This document shows positions 1 through 11,047 of a DNA stretch of 64,000 bases, one piece after another. Under the pieces are notes generated by a model, which was not told where the DNA came from, did no database searches, and saw only the letters and a program-made list of their open reading frames with translations. Made by a program: the position numbers and the translations under genes. This DNA comes from Schistocephalus solidus (Eukaryota > Platyhelminthes > Cestoda > Diphyllobothriidea > Diphyllobothriidae). The first letter of the stretch is position 1. The number at the start of each line of letters is the position of its first letter. The stretch covers positions 1 to 64,000 of the forward strand of contig WEDG01005159.1 in NCBI GenBank assembly GCA_017591395.1, in the 5' to 3' direction.

Positions 1-463
1 TCAACGAGTTTTCTGACACAACTTCCATCAAATGGCATGATGTTACTCCCAGTGGCCTGTTGAGGTCTCAAACAAAGGAAGAGTTTAGACCACCGCAGGA
101 TCAACGGAAGCCTGTTGATCAGAATTTGGCGACATTCACATTAATAAGCCGCTTTAATCAAAGACAATCAAAAGACCAGGTGGATGAAATTTGTATAGTA
201 ATGCAAGCTAATTTGGAAAGCCCTAAGCCTTCCCTCTAATATTCTCAGTGCATTTAAAGTTCTAAACTGGCAGCAACTCTGAATTCATCAAGAGTTTATC
301 AGAAAAATATTTTACCTAGAGCACTCTGCCCTTCCTCCTCAGAATCACAGGGTTTCCAATTGGGCAGTAGAAGGTGAACGCCCAGATGCTTTTAAGAGTT
401 GGAAAAGAAACTATGTCTACTTGCTTTGCCCAAAATTTCTACTCCAAACCAACAATAACAAAC
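1..463. other. No recognisable gene
   Basis: I see no convincing coding exon, RNA gene or repeat in this stretch. It is probably intergenic DNA, or downstream or intronic DNA of the CCHCR1-like gene, whose 3' end was not found. Confidence 0.4.
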
Positions 464-870
464 GTTTGACCCACTTGTGAAAACGTCGGCGACTCTCGGT
501 GAGAGTTAGAACCCACGCCAGCAAGAAGAAGGATTAAGTACAGTTTAAGCACAAGTGGGTCAAACGAATAATTCAAATCTGCTAAGATCCTCTACTAACT
601 AATTGTGCCTGGTAGCCATCTGGTGGGTTCTAGATTGCTTGCTTTAGAAAATCCTGCTTCGGCAGTCAGCTTACTGTATCAGAATTGGGAGATTCCATAC
701 GGTGCAGTAGGCTGGACGGGTAACTTGGGCCAAGTGTGATTATACTCATGGATGCAGGTGCGGCCTCGTAGCTCAGTTGGCTAGAGCGTTGACTGTACTA
801 AAGCCTTCCCCCTACTGGCGTGGGTTTGAATCCAACCAACGCCACCGAGTTTTTTACAAGTGGGTCAAAC
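464..870 (+). repeat. tRNA-containing repeat with inverted arms, copy 1
   Basis: The first 55 bases (464-520) start GTTTGACCCACTTGT and end ACCCACGCC. Their imperfect reverse complement closes the unit at 817-870. The right arm holds a tRNA-like core (762-848) with an A-box-like TAGCTCAGTTGG at 769 and a B-box-like GGGTTTGAATCC at 822; the left arm carries the same T-arm segment in reverse. The forward arm sequence also occurs in direct orientation at about 548-607. A related unit lies at 3826-4165. This fits a tRNA-derived SINE that has been duplicated and inverted, or a fold-back element. The tRNA core is too degenerate to be a working tRNA. Confidence 0.6.
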
Positions 871-3825
871 GAATTATTAAAATCTGCCAAAATCCACTAC
901 AAAATAATAACAAATTGACAAAAAGTATAATCAAATGCCATGTTGTATAGTTTGTGTAATATCAAACGAGAGCGTTTCGTTGAAGGGCCTGAGCCAGAGT
1001 AGAGTTTTCAATGAAATGTAAAAAAATAAGTGAACTAGACCACAGATAGTTAACCACGATAGGGCACATTTTGTGAAACTAAACTTTTGAAAATGTTGTC
1101 TGCAAACCAGCTAACTTATTTGTCCTGCTACAAAATTTGGGAAACTTTGGCGGTTTATTTATCATAATTTTGCGCCATCTGTTTCATGCATTAATGCTAG
1201 TCACAGCTCCTTGGTTGTAAATTCTCTTTCTGTTTTGTTTTTTATAAAATTAAAAAGCAAGCAACTAGCTAAATATGCGTTGCTTCTCTGCACTCCCTGC
1301 AGACGATAATTGTTGCACTGCGCCAATGCTGCTGGTACAACATCACGATTGGCAATCGAGAGAATTAGATATCGGAAATATTCAACCCCGAACTCCAAAC
1401 TAGTGGATTACCTGAGGCCTATACGAGACCAGCCGTGACAGACCTTCCAGTTTTCACAATTTTCACGGCAGATAGCTCACTATTTAGAATAGGAAGAGAC
1501 AATCACTGGAACATGCTGTTTATTGGCTTCATCAGTGACGGTTGTAACTGTCTGTGATGATAGGTTCGAGAGAGGATCAGAAACGTCAGGTTAATAAGTT
1601 AATATTTAGCGATTGTGCCTCCTTCGTCTAAGCTCTTTATTTGCCCAGTCTTTCTACGGCGGCCCATTACGGTTTCCCGAATAAGAATGTATTCCATGAG
1701 AACAGATATATCCGTCTTTTAATTAAAGGAAGATTGGAAAGCGCGCAAACACGTTGCAACGTATAAAGGCTGTATTTAATGAGTCAACATTCTCTCCCTC
1801 CTGGGAATTTACCACTACAAATCAACTGCACAAATATCTTAGGCAAACTGATATTGGCAATCTGCTTGGCGTAAAATGAAATGCTTTGGAATTTCCGTCT
1901 GCCTGGATGTCTGACCAATCAGGGGAAAGCACGTTCAATAATATGGCCAACCACACAGATTGGAGCAGCGGATGCTCGGTTAATTATTCAGAACGGTTAT
2001 GATTCCCTCAGCACATCTACCTTTTTAGGAAACATCAGAACAGTCAACTAAATGCAATTTCTGCAGGACACGCCACGCCCCAAAAATGTACAGATGTGCA
2101 AAGCCAAGTAATGTAAAACGAATTAAAGGCCGATTTAAAATACAGGGATGCAGGGGTTAATTGAGCAATTTAAGCTGAAGGACGAAATATTAAAGGGTAA
2201 ACTGACTTAAAAATTTAACTATCCGCGCTAAATACAGAGCTGAGAAATGCCACTGTCGTACTAGCAGAAGGCGAACTAGCCTGCAGTTGTACAGGTTCAA
2301 AAGAAGATATTGTGAGAAAATTGCTTGCAAGTAAAACGAAAGAAAACGGACAGAACGCTTCTAGCCTGGGATTGCGTAAAACACAGACAAGACACAAATA
2401 GAGTTCAAATTAAAATACTAAACACGTGCAAAGTACATTTAACTAATAAATGGGTTTCTAACACAGTCGGTTACTAGCTATTCGAACTTACATTGACAGT
2501 CCTTTTAGCTAACATATTTCGTAGAGATTTTTTGCTATGCCATTTTAACTTTACTGATAAAAATATTTCAGTCAAAGATCTAAGGCGCTCATTGGCTGAC
2601 AAAATCTCGGGTTTATTTAACTGACAATATGAGGCCATCTTTTTCGATTCTTTTTGTCCATCTGTAGACAGGAGGTGGGTGTGAACAAAAGAAAAAAATA
2701 TACGAAGCTTGGAAACAAAGGAAAAGCAACGCGAATTAGATTTAACAAAACCAATTTTTGTTCAGCAGAGACATGATTTTGAACGAAAGCGCCATAGCTT
2801 ATACGCCAGTCTGCGTCAACGAACCGATTGATCAACCTCGCCAAACTTGTGTATGGAAGATAGAATCCTAAAATATAAATTCGAATGTATAACAGTCATC
2901 AAAATATGATAAATTACTCATTTTGCAGTTTACTAGAGGCTCCGATAATCGGATTTACACATACAAAAGAGTATAATTGATAATTCTTGGTAACTTTCAG
3001 GCATGCGTAGCCTATCAGACCAATCGTACATGATTCACTCGAGGAAACAACATTGCATTGCATAAGTGAAATTTTCAAAGGATTCCGAAAGCACCAATAA
3101 CCTCCAGAACCTTAATAGGATCTGAAATGGTGAAAATGAGATTATACCAAAAAAGGCAGCTGCCAGGCTACTTTTTCTGCCTTGAACTGAAATAGAATGA
3201 AACAAATTTAGCCTAAAATTCTATTGTAGTCAACCGGCCATCCATTAAAGGTTGCAGCTATCCTAAGACCGACCACCTGAAAAATTGGAGAGTGCAAGTT
3301 GCTCAAGTAGCAGCATGAAAAATGAAATGAAAGACTCTGTTAGTGTTACATTTATTGGCGGTTATAAATATGACATAACCAGTTATCGGTTTAGCAAAGA
3401 ATTCATGTGGATAATAAGTGCTTGTGGATTCACAAAATGCTGCAATTAAACATAATGCTGTAAAAATAGGGAAGCCGAGTAAGACACTAGCTCGAAAATG
3501 CTCGCGAGCATCCGAACGAAGAGCACAGGCCATGTCGGGCTGGTAACCACCTAGTGTTCAGAAGACAACTGACTTTTAGGAAAAATCCATCGCTCGTAGA
3601 ATGACGAACAGTACTAGAAGAAACAGCCCATTCAGCATCCGAAAACTGGGCGTCAAGTTTAACTGCTCCGTGGCATACAAATACCTCTCACAAACTGGAA
3701 ATGTAATAAACACTTAACGAATTGCATTTTCAAGTTTCCGAAGGTAAGATGTGCTAACGGACATATTTGCATTGAGGAAAAAGGCTCCCAACATTGAACT
3801 TCATCAACTTCCTCTGACCCAATGG
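871..3825. other. Long stretch without supported features
   Basis: About 3 kb of AT-rich DNA. The short ORFs here have no recognisable domain, no splice-consistent neighbours and no similarity to the repeat families elsewhere in the window. I can support nothing in it. Confidence 0.45.
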
Positions 3826-4165
3826 TGTAAAACCTGGCGAGCCTCAGTGGGAGTTCGAACTCACAACAACAAAAAGCAAGTCTTTGAGTACAGCCTACAA
3901 GTTGCTTAGGAAATTCTGCATGAGCAGTTAGCTTACTGTATCCTCAGTAATGGATTTCATGCATCATAGTAGGCTGCGTGGGTAACCTAACTTAAATGTA
4001 ATTAAAATCACGATTCCCGGTCAAGGAAACGTAGCTCAGGTGGCTCAAGCGTTCATTGAACTGAAACCTTACACTTAATTTCGTGGGTTTGAATCCCACT
4101 GAGACCTCTGCGACTCTGACAATTGGCTCAGATGAATGTTTCAAATCTGTCAACAACACATTAAA
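3826..4165 (+). repeat. tRNA-containing repeat with inverted arms, copy 2
   Basis: Diverged copy of the unit at 464-870. Shared landmarks in the same order are the inverted T-arm segment (GGGAGTTCGAACTCAC, about 3849), a segment ending AGCTTACTGTAT (about 3932), a segment with AGTAGGCTG (about 3967), and then a forward tRNA-like core at 4025-4107. The core has an A box (GTAGCTCAGGTGG, 4030) and a B box (GGGTTTGAATCCCACT, 4084). The cloverleaf is incomplete, so this is best read as a SINE-type or fold-back repeat. Confidence 0.6.
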
Positions 4166-5385
4166 TTATTTATTTCCGGTGCTTCTCTTTCTGGTGTAAC
4201 AGAAGCAATGGTTACTGAGGTACTGATGACCAGCAGACCGTCCTCGAAGCTTTGGTTTAAAAAAGGCTCTGACCGCCTAAAATGGTTGGAAGCGTCATAA
4301 AACTAAAGCCTGTGTAGGGAAACACAACTAATAAATTACTGCTCGCGAAGTCGTACAGGGTCGAATTCATAGGAGAGTCACGTGCACTGTTCCAAAGCTG
4401 ACTTTTGCCTTTGATACGGGTAAGTGAAGAAGGCTTTTGTGCACAGTATCCTTCCTGCACCTGTCAGCCTTAGTATCCTTGCTCTGCTTGCACCTACTTT
4501 CTTCAATTTGGCAATCTAATATCTCATTTCCCATTTGCACCGAATTTCTTTTAAACAAGACTCAGAGACAAGTTTACTACAATATACGATTACATTTTGA
4601 AAATATTTTTTGACTTGTAGTTTGGAAATTTGTGGATATTTTTCTTCCTTTTAAGCTTTGCTGTCTTCCTGCTTTTTCTTCTGTTTCGCCATAATGAGAC
4701 ATTCCGATTTTTGAGACACACCCCTTTCAGATGCTTTATTCTGTTGCCCGCGTGTTTTCCCTTTGTAGTCGATACCATAAAACGACACTTTTTAATCGAA
4801 ATCTTGATGACGCCCTCCACTCTATCCCTACCTGCTGCGAAGTCACTCCGCCCAACACGGAGAGACTTCCATCAAACTGCCTGCGGATCAACTATCGGGT
4901 ATAAAATAATTGACAAAATTTTCGATTTATGATTAGAATGAAATGCACAGAATGACCTTGGATTGTTCAACACAATATTCACATATATTGAAATATTATT
5001 TTCTCAAAACCATTTGAATATTTGGGTCTGTACAATAATGATTTGAGAACGTTGTGCAAAAAACTTTGAAAGTGCGCTTCAAAATATAGTTTTCGCACAA
5101 TAGCTCTGTGTAACAGTAACATGATAGAAAAATTACCATTTGTTTAATTGTCGGAGCTTTCGAACACGTGTAGGAGTCTATTGTTAAACATGAAAGCAGC
5201 ATGGAAATAGAGGACAGTTCTTCAGTGGGTTTGGCAATCAAGGATCAGAGACGGCGGATCCACACTCAATGCCGCAACTCGGATGAAAACGCAGACAATT
5301 CTCGATAGCTCCGCGACCGATTTATGCAGGATAGTTATCCGAAGGTGTTGAATAAGTCGCTGCCGAAGTGCTCGGCCTCGGAGCA
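4166..5385. other. No recognisable gene
   Basis: Overlapping short ORFs on both strands near 4590-4932 translate to hydrophobic or lysine-rich low-complexity peptides. Nothing here matches a family I recognise, and no splice-consistent exon was found. Confidence 0.4.
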
Positions 5386-5389
5386 TCCC

Positions 5390-6823
5390 TCCGGAAACAC
5401 GGATCTCCAAAGCTAGTCAGGCTTTCGGCCGGCTGCAGGCCTCCGTGTGGAATCGCCACGGTATTCACCTGAACACACAACTGAAGATGTGCAAGGCCGC
5501 CATCTTGATGACACTCCTTTACGGAGCGGAAACCTGGACTGTCTACTCGAACCAAGCCAGGAAGCTAAATCACTTTTCATCTCAGCTGCCTCCGCAGAAT
5601 ACTGAAGCTGAGATGGCAAGACAGATCCCGACACAGAAGTCCTGGAGTGGACCGGAATCCTCAGCATCCATGCCATGCTGAGGCAAGTGCAACTGCGATG
5701 GAGCGGCCACCTGGTAAGAATGGACGACGAGCGACTACCCAAACGACTTTTTCTACGGAGATGTCGCTACGGTTCTCGTCGGCAGGGAGGTCAAAACCGA
5801 CGCTAAAAGGACACTTTGAAGAAATCACGAAGTAACTGTAAATCAACTCGGCGGACCTGGGAGGACCTCGCCCAGGATAGACCGGCATGGAGAAGATCAG
5901 TGAAGACTGGTTCAGCAATCTATGAGGCCAACCGGATCGCCACCGCCAAGGCCAAAAGAGCGGCACGGAAGTCACCAGCGCCCCGGGCCAACACCGCCAA
6001 TGCCTAGGCCCTGCCAACATGCCCGCACTGTCAACGCATCTTCCGCGCGCGAATCGGCCTGGTTGGACATCTTTGGACGCAATGCACCAACATTCCGACA
6101 ATTCCAATTTCTACGTCAAATTCTGCCAACCATCCTTCTGACTCCCCCACTTTCACTCCTGGCATCAATTCCATTACTCCCACCATCATATAGACCACAT
6201 CCATCTACTCATCGCCTGTTACCCCCACGACCGCAACCACCACCGCCTTCGCCTTCACTACCACCACCACCACCATCAGCGATGGGGAATCTCTCCTAAG
6301 CTGTACTCAATGCGACCGCACATTCACCTCACACATCGGCCTGGTCGGTCACTTGCGAATACATCGTACAGAGACCGGTGAGTCAGTGCCTGGAGCACCA
6401 TCACACAGCAGAGATCGTCGCATCTACTGCCCTCACTGTCCTCGCGCATTCACTCATCGCATGGGCCTATTCGGTCACATGCACATCCATGACAGCGGAA
6501 TTCCCCAAAATGCCGACAACACCGATACACCATGCACACCCTCCGCTCCTGCCATTCTTAGCGACCCTGCCACCCCCACTACCATGAATGACATCCCCCC
6601 GGCCTCTACCGATTTCTCGTGCCCACACTGCGTCCACAACTTCAACTCACGCATCGGCCTGGTCGGTCACCTGCGAATCCATCGCACGGAGGCTGGTGAA
6701 CCAGTGCCTGGGGCTCCGACATACAGTCGACGCGCCCGCCTTCACTTCCCTCACTGCTCCCGCACCTTTACTCATCGCATGGGCCTATTAGGACACATGC
6801 ACCTCCACGAAAACCTCCGGTAA
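5390..6823 (+). mobile_element. 5'-truncated LINE with C-terminal C2H2 zinc fingers
   Basis: This is the 3' coding part of a non-LTR retrotransposon. The conserved segment after the reverse-transcriptase domain is readable across frames from 5390: [16 protein letters not shown], then [19 protein letters not shown] (5509-5570), then a basic region ending WEDLAQDRPAWRRSVKTG (5840-5910). An in-frame TAG at 6005-6007 interrupts it. Beyond that come a zinc-finger-like CPHCQRIF unit (6023), a Thr/Pro/Ser-rich linker, and a block of CxxC fingers to the stop at 6821-6823. Catalytic reverse-transcriptase motifs and the endonuclease are missing, so the copy is 5'-truncated. The frameshifts and stops mark it as a dead copy. 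Confidence 0.8.
6302..6823 (+). pseudogene. C2H2 zinc-finger tail of the LINE protein
   Basis: The frame open from 6302 to 6823 encodes four C2H2-type units: CTQCDRTF...HLRIH, CPHCPRAF...HMHIH, CPHCVHNF...HLRIH and a degenerate last one in which the first Cys is Phe (FPHCSRTF...HMHLH). Spacing is C-x2-C-x12-H-x3-H. The fingers come in pairs separated by HRTEtGEpVPGAP-type linkers and Thr/Pro-rich spacers, so the array looks internally duplicated. It is linked upstream, across broken frames, to LINE reverse-transcriptase C-terminal sequence. I therefore read it as a nucleic-acid-binding tail of the retrotransposon and not as a host transcription factor. Confidence 0.75.
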
Positions 6824-6904
6824 ACCATCGGAGGCTAAGCTACATCAGCGCACACTACCTACACCAATACATCGACAACACCCTCACAATCACCATTTAC
6901 CAGA

Positions 6905-8283
6905 GTATATCACGGTGTCCTAGAAACCGTGGCTGGGAAGTCTGCCAATCTGACGCTTTCACCAGACCACGACGTCGGCTCAGTGTATGTGCTGTGTGTG
7001 TCGAGTGGCTGACCAGTGGACTGGGAGTCAGACGAAGATGGCTGCTCCATATCCCCTGAGTTTGTGAATCCTGGTGTGTGCGTTATGGAAGCCAGGTCGT
7101 GCTGTGGCGCGCGAAGACGGGTACGCCGATCCATCAGCCAATGCGCCCACTCCGACATCAGGCAACTGACCAGCTCGGACAGTGTCTGATGGTGGGGGTT
7201 GGGGAGGGAGTGAGGTCGACAGCTCAGCGCATGTTCCTCACTATAAAAAATCGGACGCACTTAAAACTATCACGGTGCGCTAAAAGCCGTGGCTTGGAAG
7301 GTTGCCAACTGAAGGGATAACTCGGAATCCATGGTCAGCACAATGTGTTTTGTGTGAAGTGGCTGACTGGCGGACTGAGAGTCAGGCTGCAATGGCTCCT
7401 TCTTAATGTGGTCTTTATGGCACTCCCACTCTGTGGGATCCGAACCAGGTGTGGTGGAACGCCCAGGGCGGCTCCGGCCGCGCCAGCCACCTGCGACCTC
7501 TCTCATCTCCGGTCTTCATGCCTGTGTCATGAGACCGGGCTCAGGTGGGGGAGGAGAAGAGTGTGCGGTAACGTTAACCACCGCGGTTGGAAGGTTGCAA
7601 ACTGACAATTACACTCAGACCTCACAGTTAGTGCAATGTGTGTTGTGTGGAGTGGCTGACTGGTGGTCTGAGAGTCAGGCTGCGATGGCTCCTTCTTAAC
7701 GTGACCTCTGGCTATCTCACACATGTGAGATGTAAGCCGTTCAACCCCCTGTTGTGTGAAATCCTGGTGCTTGTGTTTGGGGGCCAGGTCGTGTACGTAG
7801 TACACGTAGACGAGGTCACCAGCAGCTGCGCCTCGCTTCCGCATCAGACAACTGACCGGCCTCGTGACAGTGGTCTGATTGTGGGGGTGGGGAGAGAGTG
7901 AGGTCGAGAGCTCCGCGTATTTTTCCTCACTATAAAACAATCTGACGCGCTTGAAACTATCACGGTGCACTAAAAGCCGTGGCTTGGAAGGTTGCCAACT
8001 GACGGGATAACTCGGACCGCGTGGTCAGCCCAATTTGTGTTTTGTGTGCAGTGACTGACTGGCGGACTGAGAGTCAGGTTGTAATGGCTCCTTCTTAATG
8101 TGGTCTTTATGGAACTCCACTCGTGGGATCCGAGCCAGGTGTGGTGGCATCGCCCAGGGCGGTTCTGGCTGCGTTAGCCACATGCGCCCTCTCCATCTTC
8201 CGGTCTTCTTTGACTCTGTCTTGAAACCGGGCTCGGGCGGGGGAGGGAGGAGAGTGCGGTAGCTGCAGCACAAGGCTACTATC
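6905..8283 (+). repeat. Tandem a-b-a'-b' repeat array
   Basis: Four units begin with or near a short hairpin of the form CACGG...CCGTG followed by a TGGAAGGTTGCC-type motif: 6905 (a), 7267 (b), 7571 (a') and 7958 (b'). Units a and a' share an ending with GAGTGAGGTCGA and CCTCACTATAAAA. Units b and b' share GTGGGATCCGA(A/G)CCAGGTGTGGTGG and end in a G-rich GTGCGGTA. All contain GTGGCTGACTGG...GAGAGTCAGGCTG-type sequence. The array looks like a duplicated dimer of about 680 bp. A B-box-like GGTTCGGATCC is visible on the opposite strand of the b units, so a tRNA-derived origin is possible but unproven. Confidence 0.65.
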
Positions 8284-8296
8284 ACTTTAAAACTAA

Positions 8297-8670
8297 TTCA
8301 CGCGCAAGTCACCGTCCCTACACCACCTGGTGTGGAGCATACGGTGGACCTCGTCAAAATCGACGGTCGAACTGCTGACTTGCACGTGTATTAGATTATA
8401 GGCAGAGTAGAATTGCGCTGCACCTACCGCACGATCTACCCCGCCCCCCACCTGAGTCTGGTGTCATATACCAGTCAAGAAGACCATAGGCGGAAGAGAG
8501 CGCAGATGGCTGGCCCGACCGGAACCGTCCCTAAACGTGCCGCTACTCCCGGTTCGGATCCCACAGAGTGGGAGTGTCATAGAGGCTACATTAAGAAGGG
8601 GTCATTGCAGCCTGACTCTCAGTCCCTCACTCGACCACTCCACACAAACGATACGAGGTCTGAGTTCGAT
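8297..8670 (-). repeat. Inverted partial copy of the array family
   Basis: The stretch 8297-8390 is the reverse complement of the leader seen at 34250-34315 (GTCCACCG...GACTTGC...GTGAATTAGT). At 8545-8665 the b-unit reads in reverse, with GGTTCGGATCCCACAGAGTG and GCAGCCTGACTCTCAGTC. The tandem array to the left is thus followed by an inverted relative. Confidence 0.55.
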
Positions 8671-9007
8671 TAGTTAAAAAAGACTGCCTATATGGACTCG
8701 CGACTGAGACTCCGCAGCGGGACTAAACGACCGTATTCGGTCCTGTAATCAGGCAAAAATCGGTTCAGTTCAGTTCAGTTCAGTTTTATTAAGGCAAATA
8801 TAGGCGAAGCCTTTGAGCTCCCTATTGATATCAGTGACACTGTAAATTAAAAAGGCTCACATATAATGGACGTTGGACAAAGGGTTATCTCCCGGACACA
8901 CTGCAGGGCATCGGACAAACAATTATAAAATAATGTTACTCAGAATTAGTGAGTAGTAGGTTATATGACGCGAAAGTTTTGGATGGGAATATGTTTCAGG
9001 AAATGTG

Positions 9008-9547
9008 TTAGGTTCGGGTGTCGTGGTGGTACTTATGGCTGTACTGGTCAAACTTCCGCTTAAAAGTGTCAACGGATAAGGACATGATTATGTCGGCCGG
9101 CAGAGCATTCCAGGCCTTAATCACTCTGTTGGAGAAGAGGAACCTTCTTGTGTCGAGTCTTGCACCTGTCACTCGTAGTTTAATGGGATGCCCTCGCAAA
9201 GTAGTGGTAGTGGCCAGCTCAAAGAAGTCGCCAGATGCAAGGCAACAATCCTGAAGTCGCAGCATTCGAAAGGCTTGTATTAAGTCGCCGCGTAGCTGTC
9301 TATAGTCCAGAGGAAACAGATCAAGATTAGACAATCGTGTCTCGTAAGGCAGGCAGCTTTGACCTTGAACAAGCTTGATTGCACGTCTTTGGACCTTCTC
9401 AAGGGTGTTGTGGTCTTTGACAGACCACAGTCTCCAGGTTTGTATGGCAAATTCCAATTGTGGTCGCACGAACATCTTGAAGACCTTATTAAAGCACTCT
9501 TTGTCGAACTTTGCAAACGCTCGCTTAATTAGATACAAGCTTGACAT
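9008..9547 (-). pseudogene. LINE family A ORF2 C-terminal domain
   Basis: A 179-residue frame with the region that follows the reverse transcriptase in CR1/Jockey elements: [62 protein letters not shown] and FFSNRVI/FLFSNRVIKAWNALP, ending with a stop at 9008-9010. The same C-terminal segment is the part retained in the two truncated plus-strand copies near 29.4 and 31.3 kb. Confidence 0.85.
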
Positions 9548-9786
9548 GGCAGATTTTGCTACTTTTGAGCAATGGAACGATGGCTTCAGTGTGGGCGTGA
9601 TCCATACTCCTAGATCTTTTCTGAGCCTCTACCTCTGGTAGCGGTGTGTCTTCCAGATAGTAAATTCTCTGGTGCCCTGAGCTGGTTCTGCCAAATCGCA
9701 GAATATTGCACTTGGTAGCATTGAATGGGAGGAGCCAGTTGTGCGACCATTCCCTCGAGTCGATGCAAGTTCGCCTGTAGATTTTC

Positions 9787-10008
9787 TTAATCATCTGCGT
9801 TGTGGATGACCTTCCAAAGCTTTATATCGTCAGCAAACATGGCGGTGTCACAGTCCAAGCCATTTACGCAATCACCAATGTATATAAGGAAGAGGATAGG
9901 GCCAAGGACGGAGCCCTGAGGAACCCCACTCTCAACCGCCACCTCCGCCGATTGTTGATCGCCAAGACGGACAATCTGAGATCGCCCAATCAAGAAGTTT
10001 CGATCCAC
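9787..10008 (-). pseudogene. LINE family A reverse transcriptase, catalytic motif part
   Basis: A 73-residue frame holding motif B (VESGVPQGSVLGPILFLIYI) and motif C (MFADDIKLW, the catalytic Asp pair). It directly continues the frame that ends at 9990. Downstream the thumb region is readable in a third frame at 9794-9525 (NWLLPFNATKCNILRFGR). Confidence 0.85.
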
Positions 10009-10676
10009 TTCAAAAGCTTGCCCCTTACCCCAATACGGTTGAGTTTGTATAGGAGACGTTGGTGAGGCACACTATCAAAGGCCTTCTTGAAGTCTATGTA
10101 CACTGCGTGCACTACATTTCCTTCATCGACCGCTCGGGTCCATCGTTCCAGACAGTAGAGCAAATTAGTTAAACAGGACCTTCCTCTGCGGAATCCGTGC
10201 TGGGCTTCAGAGAGAAGATGATGCCGCTCCAGAAACTGCATCAGTTCACGTTTGATGATTCGCTCCATAATCTTGCAGCATATGGAGGTGAGACTTACCG
10301 GCCTGTAGTTATTTGCGGAAGCCCGGCTGCCACTTTTGTGTATTGGGGAAATCCACGCGGTCTTCCAATCGGGTGGCAATTTGCCTGGAGCGAGGGAGGC
10401 TTGGAAAAGTAGACACAAGGGTTCTGACAACTCTACGGCCAACTCCTTCAACAACTTTGCCGGTATTACATCCGGACCTGGCGATTTGGTTTCGTCCAGC
10501 CTCAGTAGTTCCTGCAGAACAATAGGTTCTGTTATGACCACTGAGTCAATTGTCGGGACCTCTTCCGCACTATAGTTATCAGCGGTTAGATTGGCTTCTC
10601 TCGTAAAAACCGACTGAAAGAACTCAGATAGATGCTCAGCCTTTTTCTTCGTCCTTGCAAAGTTAGACGCCTTCAT
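9990..10676 (-). pseudogene. LINE family A reverse transcriptase, first part
   Basis: This 228-residue frame carries the N-terminal half of a LINE reverse transcriptase: SPGPDVIPAKLL, NYRPVSLTSICCKIMERII, QHGFRRGRSCLTNLL, and motif A as YIDFKKAFDSVPHQRL with the first catalytic Asp. It breaks just after LYKLNRIGVRGKLLKW. The next motifs continue in another frame at 10008-9787, so a frameshift near 10000 splits the enzyme. Its order and spacing behind the endonuclease agree with CR1/Jockey ORF2. Confidence 0.85.
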
Positions 10677-11047
10677 CCGTTTTTTAACAAAGGGATGGGG
10701 TCTTTATTTCGAGTGCACTGCCCTAATGTAGTTGTAGAAGAGCTTCGGGTTTTCTGCTGCACGGTTTCTCAAGTTACTCTCAAAACTTTGGCGGGCTTTT
10801 ATAAACCAGGCCTTTTAACCTGTTCCTCTGCGTCTTGTACTTCGTCAGCGATTCGGCGGTCTTTTCCCTGAGATAAGTTTGCCATAGCTTTCGCTTGCGG
10901 TTTACTTCACTCTTTCAGTGTGTTCGTTAGCCACTGGGGCCTGTTGGTGATCTTTTTCGAATTAGGACAGTAGTTGGTGATAAGTCCTTGTAATACGGCC
11001 TTATATTGCAACCAATCCTCGAGAATACACCCGGTGAATGTTTCATT

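Noticed and set aside
762..848. Functional tRNA gene (also 4025-4107)
   Set aside because: A and B boxes are present, but acceptor and anticodon stems do not pair well and the cores sit inside repeats of the same family. SINE-type sequence is more likely.
4590..4932. Small membrane protein on the plus strand
   Set aside because: The hydrophobic frame overlaps a Lys/Arg-rich frame on the other strand, in a T-rich tract. No conserved motif, signal or splice support.
5413..6107. Minus-strand ORFs over the zinc-finger LINE
   Set aside because: Shadows of the plus-strand coding sequence, which has clear retrotransposon motifs.
6302..6823. Host C2H2 transcription factor gene
   Set aside because: The fingers follow LINE reverse-transcriptase C-terminal sequence on the same strand, the last finger lacks a Cys, and upstream frames are broken. 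A retrotransposon tail explains it better.
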